Below are positions 54,715 through 64,000 of a stretch of 64,000 nt of DNA, piece by piece (position 1 is the first letter of the stretch; every line of letters starts with the position of its first letter). The position numbers were made by a program, and so were the translations under genes. Source of the stretch: Aquarana catesbeiana (Eukaryota > Chordata > Amphibia > Anura > Ranidae). The notes under the pieces were generated by a model that saw only the letters and a program-made list of their open reading frames with translations, did no database searches and was not told the DNA's origin. Where the stretch lies: NCBI RefSeq assembly GCF_042186555.1, contig NC_133334.1:23815280-23879279 (forward strand), read 5' to 3'.

Positions 54715-55840
54715 CTTACCACTTGACCTCTGGAAGATTTTACCAGGCCATATTTTGCTATTTGGCACTGTGATACTTTAACCGGCAATTGCTTGGACAT
54801 GCAACAATGTACCCGTAATGAAATTTGTATCATATTTTTTTACACAAATAGAGCTTTCTTTTGGTTGCATTTAATCGCTACTGGGTTTTTACATTTTTTT
54901 TCTCATAAATGAAAAAAGAACAAAAATTTTGAAAAAAAAAAAATTTATATTTTCTGTTATAAAACATTTTTTTTTTTTTTTTTTTTTACGCAAATAGAGC
55001 TTTCTTTTGGTCAAATTCATTCGCTACTGGGTTTTTTAAATGTTTTATTATATAAATGAAAAAAGAACAAAAATTTTGAAAAAAAAAAAAAATGATAATT
55101 TATATTTTCTGTTATAAAACAAATCCAATTAAAAAATAAATTGAATTTCTTCATAATTTTAGTTCAAAATGTATTCTGCTACATGTCTTTGGTAAAAATA
55201 AAATCCCAATAAATGTACATTAATTGGTTTGTGCAAAAGTTATAGCAGCTACAAACTATGGGATGTATACTGCCGTTCTGATTTAATGTAATGGCGGTGA
55301 TCAGCGACTTAGTGGGACTGTGATCGTGTGGTGGACAGTCTGACACTAACTGAAACTTTGTGGAGACTGGGTTAACTGACATTGCCAGTGGCACTAATAC
55401 AGTGATCAGTGATAATACTATACACTGTCACTGTGATAATGACACTGGCTGGGAATGGGGTTAACATTTAATGGCGATCAAAGGATTAACTGTGTGCCTA
55501 ACAATGTGTAATGTGTGCTGCTTTTTATTAAATATTTTTTTGTTTCCTATCCCTGCTTTGCAGGGATAAGAAGTAGAGAGATCGACCCCTCTGTGCAGAG
55601 CCCTTTGTTGGTTGTCCACACAGGGCTCTGGGCTGTGATTGGACACAGCTGATCAGCAGGTCCTGATCTTCTACCGGGACGGACTAAGTCGCGCGGTGTT
55701 CAACCACAGCAGAGCCCGTGGGCAGAGACATGCCCCCTAAACCTGGAGGAAAGCCGCGATGTACAGGTACGTTACGGTGACGGTACGAGCCGCCCTGTCA
55801 CAGTATATGTACTGCAGCGGGTCAGAAAGTGGTCAAAACC
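54715..55840 (+). mobile_element. Family A element, near full length
   Basis: Starts near CCACTTGACCTCTGGAAG and ends GCGGGTCAGAAAGTGGTCAA. The block ACGCAAATAGAGCTTTCTTT occurs twice, about 148 bp apart (54843 and 54991), a local duplication. Landmarks GACTGTGATCGTG and GGCGATCAAAGGATTAAC follow in family order. Confidence 0.75.
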
Positions 55841-55906
55841 CATCTCTGGGAAAAGGCAAAGTGCAGCCCCAGTTTAAAGGGTTAAAAGCTTGTTTGAGTC
55901 TAGGGC

Positions 55907-56260
55907 AGCAATTCTCAACCAGGGTTCCGTGTCACCCTAAGTGCCGGTTCACACAGGGGCGACTTGTCAGGCGACCTAGCCGCCTGACAAGTCGCCTCCC
56001 GTTCTGTACAATGGAACCGCTCTAATAGGAGCGACGCAAGTCGCTCCGACTTAGAAAAAGGTTCCTGTACTACTTTGGGGGCGACTTGAGGCGACTTGCA
56101 TAGACTTCTATACAGAAGTCGTTTTGCAAGTCGGCGTGGAAGTCGTGTGCAGGCGACCTGCAAGTCGTGCCGCCCCTGTGTGAACCGGGGCTAAGGTTCT
56201 TCCAGAGGATGTTGGGGGTTCTTTGAGCTTTGGCTAACTGACCTCCCATCTGATGGTGTC
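55907..56260. mobile_element. Partial hAT-like element split by a MITE
   Basis: CAGCAATTCTCAACCAGGGT at 55907-55926 is a hAT-like left end related to 4865. It is interrupted at 55941 and resumes at 56195 with GGTTCTTCCAGAGGATG. No right end was found. Confidence 0.5.
55941..56191. mobile_element. Harbinger-like MITE, TAA target duplication
   Basis: The ends GTGCCGGTTCACACAGGGGC and CCCCTGTGTGAACCGGGGC are inverted. TAA flanks both sides (55938-55940 and 56192-56194). Almost identical to 37668-37921, reversed. Confidence 0.9.
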
Positions 56261-56261
56261 T

Positions 56262-56734
56262 CAGAAAAAAAAAAAAACGAATGCAGCCGCCACATTCAGG
56301 AACTGGCGAGCTGAAATATGTTACGTTTTTCTCACCTCAAAAGTGCGTTTTACATGGAAGGTTGACAAGGTTTCTTAAAATGTAAATCTGTCTCTAATCT
56401 GGATGTAGATGTTTCATCAGGACTGATGGGGCGCATTTTCGATGAGTAACGGCGGATATATTAATATTAATTGCTTTGCAACCATTTGTACAGCAAGATG
56501 GATTTAAAACCCGATTTGCCTGTCCCTTCTACTTCCACAGTTGTCCTTTTTTGATGTATAGACCTCTATAAAAAATGAACTACCGAAAGTATTCCCCTGC
56601 ACTAAACATTTCATCCGACCTCTAAATGATTGCATTATTTTCAAAAGCCGATATAAAGGGAATTTGGTGGTTGAAACCATCATTTTATGAGTTTGATTCT
56701 TCATGGTCAGCGTAACTTGGGGCGTGGTGGTGGG
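56262..56734. other. Single-copy island with a sequence shared with 58935-59060
   Basis: The segment 56380-56485 (TCAGGACTGATGG, GAGTAACGGCGG, ATTAATATTAAT) aligns to 58935-59050. The rest has no recognised repeat. No credible ORF. Confidence 0.5.
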
Positions 56735-57248
56735 CACTGGGGGCCATTTATGCAGGGGGCAGGGGCACTGCCCCCCTAATCCATGCGGCCGGTCCGTAAT
56801 TTAGATCCAGGGTGCCAGACGCATGGATTCCAAATTTTTTTTTGAAGCACATGATTAGAGCCTGAGGCTCTTGTTGGCTTCAAAAAGGGTGGGCTTGGGG
56901 CGCAGAGCACTGCGCCCCGAGCCCACCCAGTTGTGTGACATTAGCGAATGAATACTCGCTAATGTTTACCTGTTTGTAGTCCTGGCCAATCAGGAAGTGG
57001 GTCCGGAGACCTGATTGGCCGGGAGTCCTAAGACCCGATTGGTCGCGAGTCCTAATTAGCCGGGAGGAAAGCAACTGCCGGGACTTGGGAGGAGAAACGG
57101 GGGAAGCCACCGAAGCTGCCACCTGGATGGGGTAAGTGCAGGGCTGGCGGGGGCCTGACGGGCGAGCGATGGAGGTGGGGGGGAGACGCAGCAATCGTTT
57201 GGTTGGCTGGCTGCCCCCACCAAGAAAACTGAGCACCAGCTGCCGCTG
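56735..57248. mobile_element. Family C hAT-like element
   Basis: The ends are CACTGGGGGCCATTTATG and CACCAGCTGCCGCTG. Flanks GTGGTGGG (56727-56734) and GTGGGGGG (57249-57256) differ by one base. Same interior order as 21825-22323, including GGGGCGCAGAGCACTGCGCC and ACATTAGCGAATGAATACTC. Confidence 0.82.
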
Positions 57249-57693
57249 GTGGGGGGGCATCTTTCACCAACATACTTTGTACTCGAAGGTGTCCATCATT
57301 CTTATCTCAAAGCGCTGGAAGGTGTGGCTGTCACAAAAAAATGGCCTGGTCTTGAAGGGGGGTAAATCTTCCAGAGCTGAAGTGGTTAAAAAATGCAGGT
57401 CATACTCCTCCTGTGCGCGGCAGAATGACAGGACTGTAATACACATCTAAATTCCTGTATCCCTCAATGAAAATAAAATAGCTTAAATAATAAAAATAAA
57501 GAAAATAACAGTAATACGTAGAAAAGATATCAATATTAATTAAAAACGGGACCCAATACGTCACAAAGGTCGTGGTTAGTGCATGATTTAAGGTGGGTGA
57601 GCCCCTGTGCGCCAACATGTTTCGCTGGTCTGCTTCTTCAGGACATACAATGGGGAATCTACAATGAGTAGATCTCACTATATAGAGAAAATG

Positions 57694-57694
<1 letters not shown>

Positions 57695-57752
<58 letters not shown>
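57695..57752. repeat. (TA)n microsatellite
   Basis: About 29 repeats at the end of the first 414-bp duplicate. Confidence 0.95.
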
Positions 57753-57759
<7 letters not shown>

Positions 57760-58113
57760 ATAATAAATAAAAAAAATAAAGAAAATAACAGGTCATGCGC
57801 GATACAATTACTAGAGACACTCCCTTGCCATATCTGTAAACATACTTTGAAAAAAAGAAAAAAGAAGAACCACTAGGTTGGACTTCTTTTTTTTTATTTG
57901 GTAAACAAAAATATAAAATCAAGAGATATACGTAGAAAAGATGTCAGTTAAAAACGGGACCCAATAAATCACAAAGGTCGTGGTTGTTGCATGATTTAAG
58001 GTAGGCGAGCCCCTGTGCGCCAACATGTTTCGCTGGTCTGCTTCTCTGCTTCTTCAGGACATACAATGGGGAATCAACAATGAGTAGATCTCAGTATATA
58101 AATAGAGGAAATG

Positions 58114-58115
<2 letters not shown>

Positions 58116-58207
<92 letters not shown>
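58116..58207. repeat. (TA)n microsatellite
   Basis: About 46 repeats at the equivalent place of the second duplicate. Confidence 0.95.
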
Positions 58208-58209
<2 letters not shown>

Positions 58210-58859
58210 TGTCCGGTCATGCTCCTTTAGGTGGTAGAATAACTTGACTGTAATAAATTCCTGTGTCCCTCAGTGAGAATAAATAATAAAATAAAAAAAT
58301 AAAGAAAATAAGATTTATATATTTACCTTTAAAAGCTTCCTTTGGGTCCCCTGAGGGACACAGGTTAGGCTCCCCCTGTGGGCGGCTGTATAACCAGGCA
58401 GTAATAAATTGCTACATTCCTGTCTCCCTCAATAGAAATAAATCAAATAATAAAATAGAAAAAATAATTAAATAAAATAAGATTTTTTTTATACTTTCCT
58501 TAAAATCTTTGGGTGCCCTGAGGGACACAGGTCGCGCTCCTCCTGTAAGTGGCTATATAACCAGACAGTAATAAATTGCTATATTCCTGACGGACACAGG
58601 TTATGCTCCCCCTGTCGGCGGCTGTATAACCAGGCAGTAATACAGTAAATTGCTACATTCCTGTCTACCTCAATAAAAAAAAAAATCAAATCATAAAATA
58701 GAAAAAAAAACATTTTTTAATACTTTCCTTAAAATCTTTGTTTGGGTCCCCTAAAGGGACACAGGTCACGCTCCTCCTGTAGGTGGCTATATAACCAGAC
58801 AGTAATAAATTGTTATATTCCTGAGTCCCTCAACGGACTAAAATGATAAAGATTTAATG

Positions 58860-59565
58860 ACCAGTCCAAAAATCTGTTTCTATTTTACAGAGGTGACATC
58901 GCTGCTTTAAAAAAAAAAAAAAAAAAGTTGACCGTATTTCTCTGAGTGTAAATCGGTCTTTAATTTGGGCGAAGAAGCGTTGTCAGGACTGATGGCCTCA
59001 ATTCGTTCGGTAACGACGGCTGTATTGATGTTAATGGCGGGAGTAAACGTCGGGCAGCAAATTGCGCGGTGGAGAGGACACGGCGATATTAACCTCCTTC
59101 ATCTTGCTATATCAATACCTGAGCGGAATGACTGTAATCCCGGCTGCAAATCCTCCTGATCAGAAAATAATTCTCTGCCCCGGCCGCCGGTGAGATGACT
59201 TGTGACTTTTAACAGTTGCATTACACATCCGGCTCTGCCATTATTCCCGCGCCGCGCTCATTTCATGGCCCAGGGCTTCTCATAATGCAAACCTTGTTCC
59301 TCGGAAACAGAGACTCCCAGGAAATCGATATCCCCCGGGGCAATCCGGCCGAACTAATAAAAGTCACCGGGCTGGGAGAGGACGGCGGAATATTTCATAC
59401 CGACCACAGACAGGTAGATCTTTTATGCAATGCAATAATCACGTCACCCACTGCAAACCACTTGCGATGGTCAGAAATATTATTGAGGGTGATTTTTCGA
59501 CAGGTGGGGCACCTATTATTTTATTTCTTTTTTGGGGGGGGGGGGGTTGGATTGTGAGAGAAATA
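58860..59565. other. Single-copy island, candidate conserved non-coding DNA
   Basis: The segment 58935-59050 resembles 56380-56485. The island also holds TTGCGCGGTGGAGAG, CGGCGATATTAACC and ATTCCCGCGCCGCGCTC. A short G run lies at 59537-59546. A 113-codon frame (59216-59557) lacks any family signature. Confidence 0.45.
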
Positions 59566-59569
59566 TGGA

Positions 59570-59835
59570 GCACTCCCAGTAGTGTCTCTAGTGCGGACTA
59601 CTAGGTTCTATGCTTGTTGGAAACGCACAAAAAAAAAATCACGTGGCCCATTAGCAGAAGTGTGGCGGTGCCATGAATTGTTAACGGCACCCCCCATGCA
59701 TCACATTTTCATGTGTGCTAAACTGTCGAAGCATCGTATGGTTCGGTGCGTTTTTGGAAAAGTGTCAGGGACTTCTTTTCTGTGTTTTTCATGTGTAGGG
59801 CATAAAAGGAGACCGCAGGGGGCGCTAACTTAAGT
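59570..59835. repeat. Family N dispersed repeat, copy 1
   Basis: ATGTGTAGGGCATAAA and ACTTCTTTTCTGTGTTTTTC align with 61660-61710 (GAATTCTTTTTCCCATGTTT, CATGTAGGGCAGTACA). Possibly a MITE; ends not defined. Confidence 0.4.
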
Positions 59836-59934
59836 GTGGTATGTAGGATATATTTTATTAAAAAAAAAATCAAATGGCATTTTGTATACATCCTATAGAT
59901 AGCTCATTTAATTCAAACAAGCAATCCCTTGCAC

Positions 59935-61560
59935 TGATAGGCGGCACTGATGGACACTGATGAGGTGGCATTGGTGGGCACTGATCAGCAGGCACTGATG
60001 GGCACTGATCAGCAGGCACTGATGAGGCGGTACTGATGGACGCTGATAGGCGGCACTGATAGGTGGCACACATGGGCACTGTTGAGGTGGCATTGGTGAG
60101 CACTGATCAGGAGGCACTGATGAGGCTGCACTGATAGGTGGCACTGATGGACACTGATAGGTGGCACTGATGGACACTGATAGGCAGCACTGATGAAGTC
60201 GCGCTGGGCGGCACTGATAGGTGGCACGGATGGGCACTGATAGGTGGCATTGGTGGGCACGGATCAGGAGGCACTGATAGGTGGCACTGATGGACACTGA
60301 TAGGCGGCACTGATAGGTGGCACGGATGGGCACTGTTATTTATTTATTTCAGGTACTTGTATAGCGCCGTCAATTTACGCAGCTCCTTACATATACATTG
60401 TACATTCACATCAGTCCCTACCCTCAAGGAGCTTACAATCTAAGGTCCCTAACTCACATTCATACATACTAGGGACAATTTAGACAGGATCCAATTAACC
60501 TACCAGCACTGTTGAGGTGGCATTGATGAACACTGATCAGGAGGCACTGATGAGGCTGCACTGATAGGTGGCACTGATGGACACTGATAGGCAGCACTGA
60601 TGAAGTCGCACTGGGCGGCACTGATAGGTGGCACGGATGGGCACTGATAGGTGGCACTGATGAGGCTGCACTGATAGGTGGCACTGATGGACACTGATAG
60701 GCGGCACTGATGAAGTCGCACTGGGCGGTACTGATAGGTGGCACGGATGGGCACTGATAGGTGGCACTGATGAGACTGCACTGATAGGTGGCACTGATGG
60801 ACACTGATGGGCGGCACTGATAGGTGGCACGGATGGGCACTGTTGAGGTGGCATTGGTGAGCACTGATGAGGCTGCACTGATAGGTGGCACTGATGGACA
60901 CTGATAGGCGGCACTGATAGGTGGCACGGATGGGCACTGAGGTGGCATTGGTGAGCACTGATCAGGAGGCACTGATGAGGCTGCACTGATGGGTGCCACT
61001 GATGGACACTGATAGGCGGCACTGATAGGTGGCACGGATGGGCACTGTTGAGGTGACATTGGTGAGTACTGATCAGGAGGCACTGATGAGGATGCACTGA
61101 TAGGCGGCACTGATGAAGTCGCACTGGGTGGCACTGATAGGTGACACTAATGGGCACTGATAGGCACTGGTAGGTGGCACTGATAGGCACTGATGACATC
61201 GGTGGGCACTGGTAGGTGGCACTGGTTAGCAGTACTGATGGGCACTGGTAGGTGGCGCTGGTGGGCACTGGTTGGCAGCAGTGGCTGTCACTGTGGGACC
61301 GATGTCCCGTTTACACAAGCTTGTAATTGGCTTATTTTTTTTTTTCCTCACGCTATTGGCTTACAGCTGATCACATGGTAAAGGGCCGGGATTGGCCCTT
61401 TACTCCGATCTGTGATCAGCCAAGTCCCAAGGACTCGGTGATCACAAATTGTGCTGCAGGGGGGCGCGCGGGCAGCGGGAGGACGTCGCCCATATAAGCG
61501 TTCCCGGCAATCTTGCGCTGTAGCAGTCTTCCGGCTATACCGCGGGCATCAAGTGGTTAA
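59935..61560 (-). mobile_element. TTAA-ended element dominated by a decamer minisatellite
   Basis: GGCACTGATG-type units (59935-61280) form irregular 10/20/110-bp higher-order repeats with blocks GATGAAGTCGCACTGGGCGG and GTTGAGGTGGCATTG. The tail GCTGATCACATGGTAAAGGG...CTATACCGCGGGCATC ends AAGTGGTTAA (61551-61560), the same terminus as family A. It contains a LINE-tail insertion at 60338-60505. Orientation is uncertain. Open frames up to 243 codons are artefacts. Confidence 0.7.
60338..60505 (-). mobile_element. Short LINE-type insertion with 8-bp target duplication
   Basis: GCACTGTT flanks both sides (60330-60337 and 60506-60513). The left edge is an ATTT repeat, then CTTGTATAGCGCCGTCAA, GAGCTTACAATCTAA and CCAATTAACCTACCAG. 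A simple-repeat tail plus target duplication indicates retrotransposition in the minus orientation with 5' truncation. Confidence 0.75.
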
Positions 61561-61800
61561 TAGCACCCCCTCGCATCTGCCAACGTGAGCGCGTTTGCGT
61601 GCGATAAACCACATTGTGCCGCAGCACCATTTTGGTTTGGCGTGGCTCGTTTTTCGGATAAGAGTCACGAGGGAATTCTTTTTCCCATGTTTCTTGCATG
61701 TAGGGCAGTACATTGAAGTAAATGGGCAGCCATACAACACAACACACGCGGTAACGCGCCCACGTTCGGTTTTTGGCTTGTAGGTGTGAACCGAGCCCAA
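61561..61800. repeat. Family N dispersed repeat, copy 2
   Basis: Aligns with 59570-59835 and ends TAGGTGTGAACCGAGCCC, a TTCACAC-type terminus. The left end is cut by the neighbouring element. Confidence 0.45.
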
Positions 61801-61839
61801 GACCCCGATAGAAGGGAGAACCAATACAATCGCCCCCAA

Positions 61840-62340
61840 GATGTTACTTTCTAAATGAGAGATTAAATCCATTTTCCATTAAGAATGGAGGATTGCCGAG
61901 CCGCAGATAATACAATCCAGTAATTACGCCGGGCTCCCTCGCATCACCGTCTGACAGTTCATTACTTAATGTGCTTACTCTAATTAGTAATGGTAATGAC
62001 GCTACATTAGCCGATCGAGAAGCTGTTTACTTTTTTTTTTTTTTCTGCTCGGTGATAAAGAGCTAACGCTCCATTCCCGCTCGGAGACCCGGGGCTGGCT
62101 AATATTGTACCAGGCATCGGAAGGGGAAACTTTAATTGTGTCATAAACGCTCAAAGTCACATTGCGATTCCCGGGGGCGCCGTGCCTGGCGCTAATTAAA
62201 CATGTCAGTTATAGACAAGGTTATACAATCAGAGAAGAGAGCCAAGCAACGCTGCTTAGTGTGACAAAGAGCACCTGTCACCTGTCAGCAGAGGAGACAT
62301 TCATTGTATGAGTCAGGCTGGGATTAGACAAAGTCTGCAG
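61840..62340. other. Single-copy island, strong candidate conserved non-coding DNA
   Basis: Contains CCAGTAATTACGCCG (61918-61932), CTCTAATTAGTAATGG (61979-61994), GCGCTAATTAAACATG (62190-62205) and CTTTAATTGTGTC, with a dense set of CpGs. A T run lies at 62031-62043. No repeat, no ORF. The clustered TAATTA cores suit homeodomain binding (inference). Confidence 0.5.
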
Positions 62341-62439
62341 TTATACCCGTGAATGGGATCCGCTTCCTCCAGACTACTGAATGTAACTTTGTAATCATTA
62401 CGTTTATTTTTTTAAATGGGAGCATGGGGGGGGGGGGGA

Positions 62440-63900
62440 GAAGCAGAACATATAGCCAATCAGTTATTGTGGTGACGAGCAGCATGCCGATAGGAGGAAC
62501 AAGCAGAGTAACAGAGAACTCATCGATCTGCTGCTTCTCCTTTCACTGTACAATCACAGGCTGGGGGCGGGTCCAGGATGATCTGGGCTCAGTGGAAGTG
62601 GGTTGAATGGATGCTGGTCACCAGACTGAGGACATCTAGTGGCAGAAAAAAAGTATTGTCAGGGAATTTTGCAGACGGAAGGTGAAATTTTGTGCTGATG
62701 AGTGTCATGCAGATAGGAGGAAAGAACAGAGTGACAGAGATCTTATCAGCCCGCTGCTTCTCCTTTCACTGTCCAGCCGCAGGATAGAAGGTAACAAAAA
62801 TAAGTATAGCGCTAACATAAACAACCATAAATGTCTAACATGAAGGTATAGTCCAAGGGCTGGTAGACCTCTAGGCACAAATTAGACAGAAGTCCTCCAT
62901 ATTTGAGTGGTTCCTAATAAGTGATAGTCCATAGAAATTCGTGACTTCTTATGTGGAACATATCAATGGGTGCATAACATCTGAAGTGAAGAAAACACCA
63001 CCACCGACAATAAGGAGGCTTACCGGATCAATTGGACCCAAAGAGACATACGCCTAGTTGGGTCAAAACAGGCTTAGGTGGTAGGCAGCTGTAGGAGATC
63101 CGGAAAAGTTGGAAAGATGAAGGTCCTAAGATGAGCTGTGGGCCGGTGTGTCTGTCAAGATGATGTCAGAAGACAGGTGGCAGTAACAATAGATGAAAAG
63201 GAGAAAAGGAAAGGCCACATAGTGTAAATCCATAAAAAAGGTAACAAATTTATTAAAAACCAGGAAATACACTCACATGTAAATCTTTTTAAAATCAGCG
63301 CTGTAAACATATGGCGGCAGTGGGGTCCTACCCGACGCGTTTCGTCCTCTTAGACGTCGTCTGGCGGGTCGTGGGGGGGGGGGTCCAGGATGATCTGGGC
63401 TCAGTGGAAGTGGGTTCAATGATGCCTGGTCACTAGACAGCAGACATCTAGTGGCAGAAAAAAAGTATTGTCTGGGAATTTTCTCGAATGAAGGTGAAAG
63501 CTGTGCTGATGAGCGTCATACTGATAGGGGGAGAGAGTAAAGTGACACAGAGGTGAGCTAACCAGTTTGATGACTTTCTAGCTACAGGCACGCAAGATGC
63601 CCTGGGCTCAGGGGAAGTGGGTTTAATAATTCTGGTGATCAGACTGAGGACATTTAGTGACAGAAAAAAAAGTATTGATGGGGAATTTTCTGGATTGAAG
63701 GTGAAAGCTGTGCTAATGAGTATCATGCTGATAGGGGGAGGGAGCAGAGTAACGGAGTTGAACTTATCAGTCTGCTGCTTCTCGTTTCACTGTCCAGGGA
63801 CAGCTGGGAAGATGAGGGGAGGGGGTGCAGGATGACCTGGGCTCAGAGGAAGTGGGTTGAATGATGAGGATGTCTAGGAGCAGAAGAAAAATATTGTGGG
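62440..63900. repeat. Tandem array, about 206-236 bp units, four copies
   Basis: CTGGGCTCAGTGGAAGTGGG starts near 62582, 63395, 63601 and 63837. GGCAGAAAAAAAGTATTG and GCTGATAGGGGGAG recur in each unit. The first interval is long because of the insertion at about 62785-63370; without it the spacing is about 229 bp. Confidence 0.85.
62785..63370. mobile_element. ACGCGTTTCGTCC-type repeat inserted in the array
   Basis: Starts AAGGTAACAAAAATAAGTAT and contains GGTAACAAATTTATTAAAAA and CCCGACGCGTTTCGTCCTC (63331-63349). The flanking array units restore a normal spacing when it is removed. The class and exact borders are unresolved. Confidence 0.55.
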
Positions 63901-63916
63901 GGTATTTTTTGTATTA

Positions 63917-64000
63917 AAGGGGTTGTAAAGGCAGAGGTTTTTTTTATATCTTAATGCATTAAGATAAAAGCCTTCTGTGTGTAGCAGCCCCTCAGCACCC
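63917..64000. mobile_element. Family G MITE, cut by the window edge
   Basis: TAAAGGGGTTGTAAAGG (63917-63933) is identical to the end at 35811. ATCTTAATGCATTAAGAT (63948-63965) is an 18-bp palindrome. Confidence 0.8.

Larger units (their letters stand above)
57395..58850. repeat. Palindromic array, about 166-bp units, with a 414-bp duplication inside
   Basis: GGGACACAGGT followed by CTCCTCCTGT, ATAACCAGRCAGTAATAAAT and CCTGTGTCCCTCAA recur near 58351, 58517 and 58756, with partial units at 57395 and 58215. Each unit is flanked by inverted GAGGGACACAGG / CCTGTGTCCCTC. Between them, 57515-57752 and 57929-58207 are direct duplicates 414 bp apart, both with CAACATGTTTCGCTGGTCTG and a terminal TA tract. 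Confidence 0.8.

Noticed and set aside
60469..61268. Frames of 221-243 codons on the minus strand
   Set aside because: Created by the decamer minisatellite.

Overview
The window reads as non-coding nuclear DNA from a vertebrate, most likely an anuran amphibian of the true-frog (ranid-like) group. The organism call is an inference. It rests on several interspersed repeat families that I recognise by memory as typical of large frog genomes: TTAACCACTT-ended elements, TAAAGGGGTTGTAAAGG-ended elements, ACGCGTTTC-type repeats and Tc1-like transposons. I could not check these against a database. No intact protein-coding gene, rRNA, tRNA or CRISPR array is supported. The only recognisable coding sequence is a broken, 3'-truncated Tc1-like transposase on the minus strand (about 7290-8016). 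Two short stretches look protein-like (5735-5925 and 20604-20873, both minus strand), but I cannot name them. Most long open frames are artefacts of tandem repeats.

Layout. 0-3 kb: a TTAA-flanked element (306-1250), then a 1.45-kb G-rich 21/42-bp minisatellite. 3.7-8.7 kb: a hAT-like element with an internal minisatellite, a 71-bp array split by a second hAT insertion, a foldback element and the Tc1 relic. 9.8-13.7 kb: an old degenerate array split by hAT-like, Harbinger-like and TTCACAC-type insertions. 14.4-19.3 kb: a second TTAA-type element with an expanded 24-bp minisatellite, a 100-bp hairpin satellite and a 1.37-kb purine-only tract. 20-31 kb: hAT-like elements, a roughly 205-bp array, a 1.9-kb inverted-terminal element inflated by 115-bp repeats, and a 32-bp minisatellite. 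31-38.8 kb: an element family rich in AGCAACAATAGA repeats, foldbacks and a large nested palindrome. 39.8-42.2 kb: an 83-bp hairpin satellite and microsatellites. 43-52 kb: a 24-bp minisatellite, a tandem of TTAA-element cores, more AGCAACAATAGA copies and a deleted Tc1-like element. 53-64 kb: LINE-tail fragments, further inverted-terminal elements, a roughly 166-bp palindromic array, a 1.6-kb decamer minisatellite and a roughly 230-bp array.

Between the repeats lie about 18 single-copy islands of 0.3-0.9 kb. They are A+T-rich but keep many CpGs and TAATTA-type motifs, for example 42220-42870, 52440-53310 and 61840-62340. They look like candidate conserved non-coding elements of a gene desert or large intron, and two of them contain diverged copies of the same roughly 110-bp sequence.

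The strongest theme is tandem-repeat birth inside transposable elements. At least eight element copies carry an internal minisatellite, and two families expanded microsatellites at the same internal site in independent copies. Many insertions have readable target-site duplications, and in several cases an unoccupied sister copy of the site exists in the window, so the order of insertions can be reconstructed from sequence alone.
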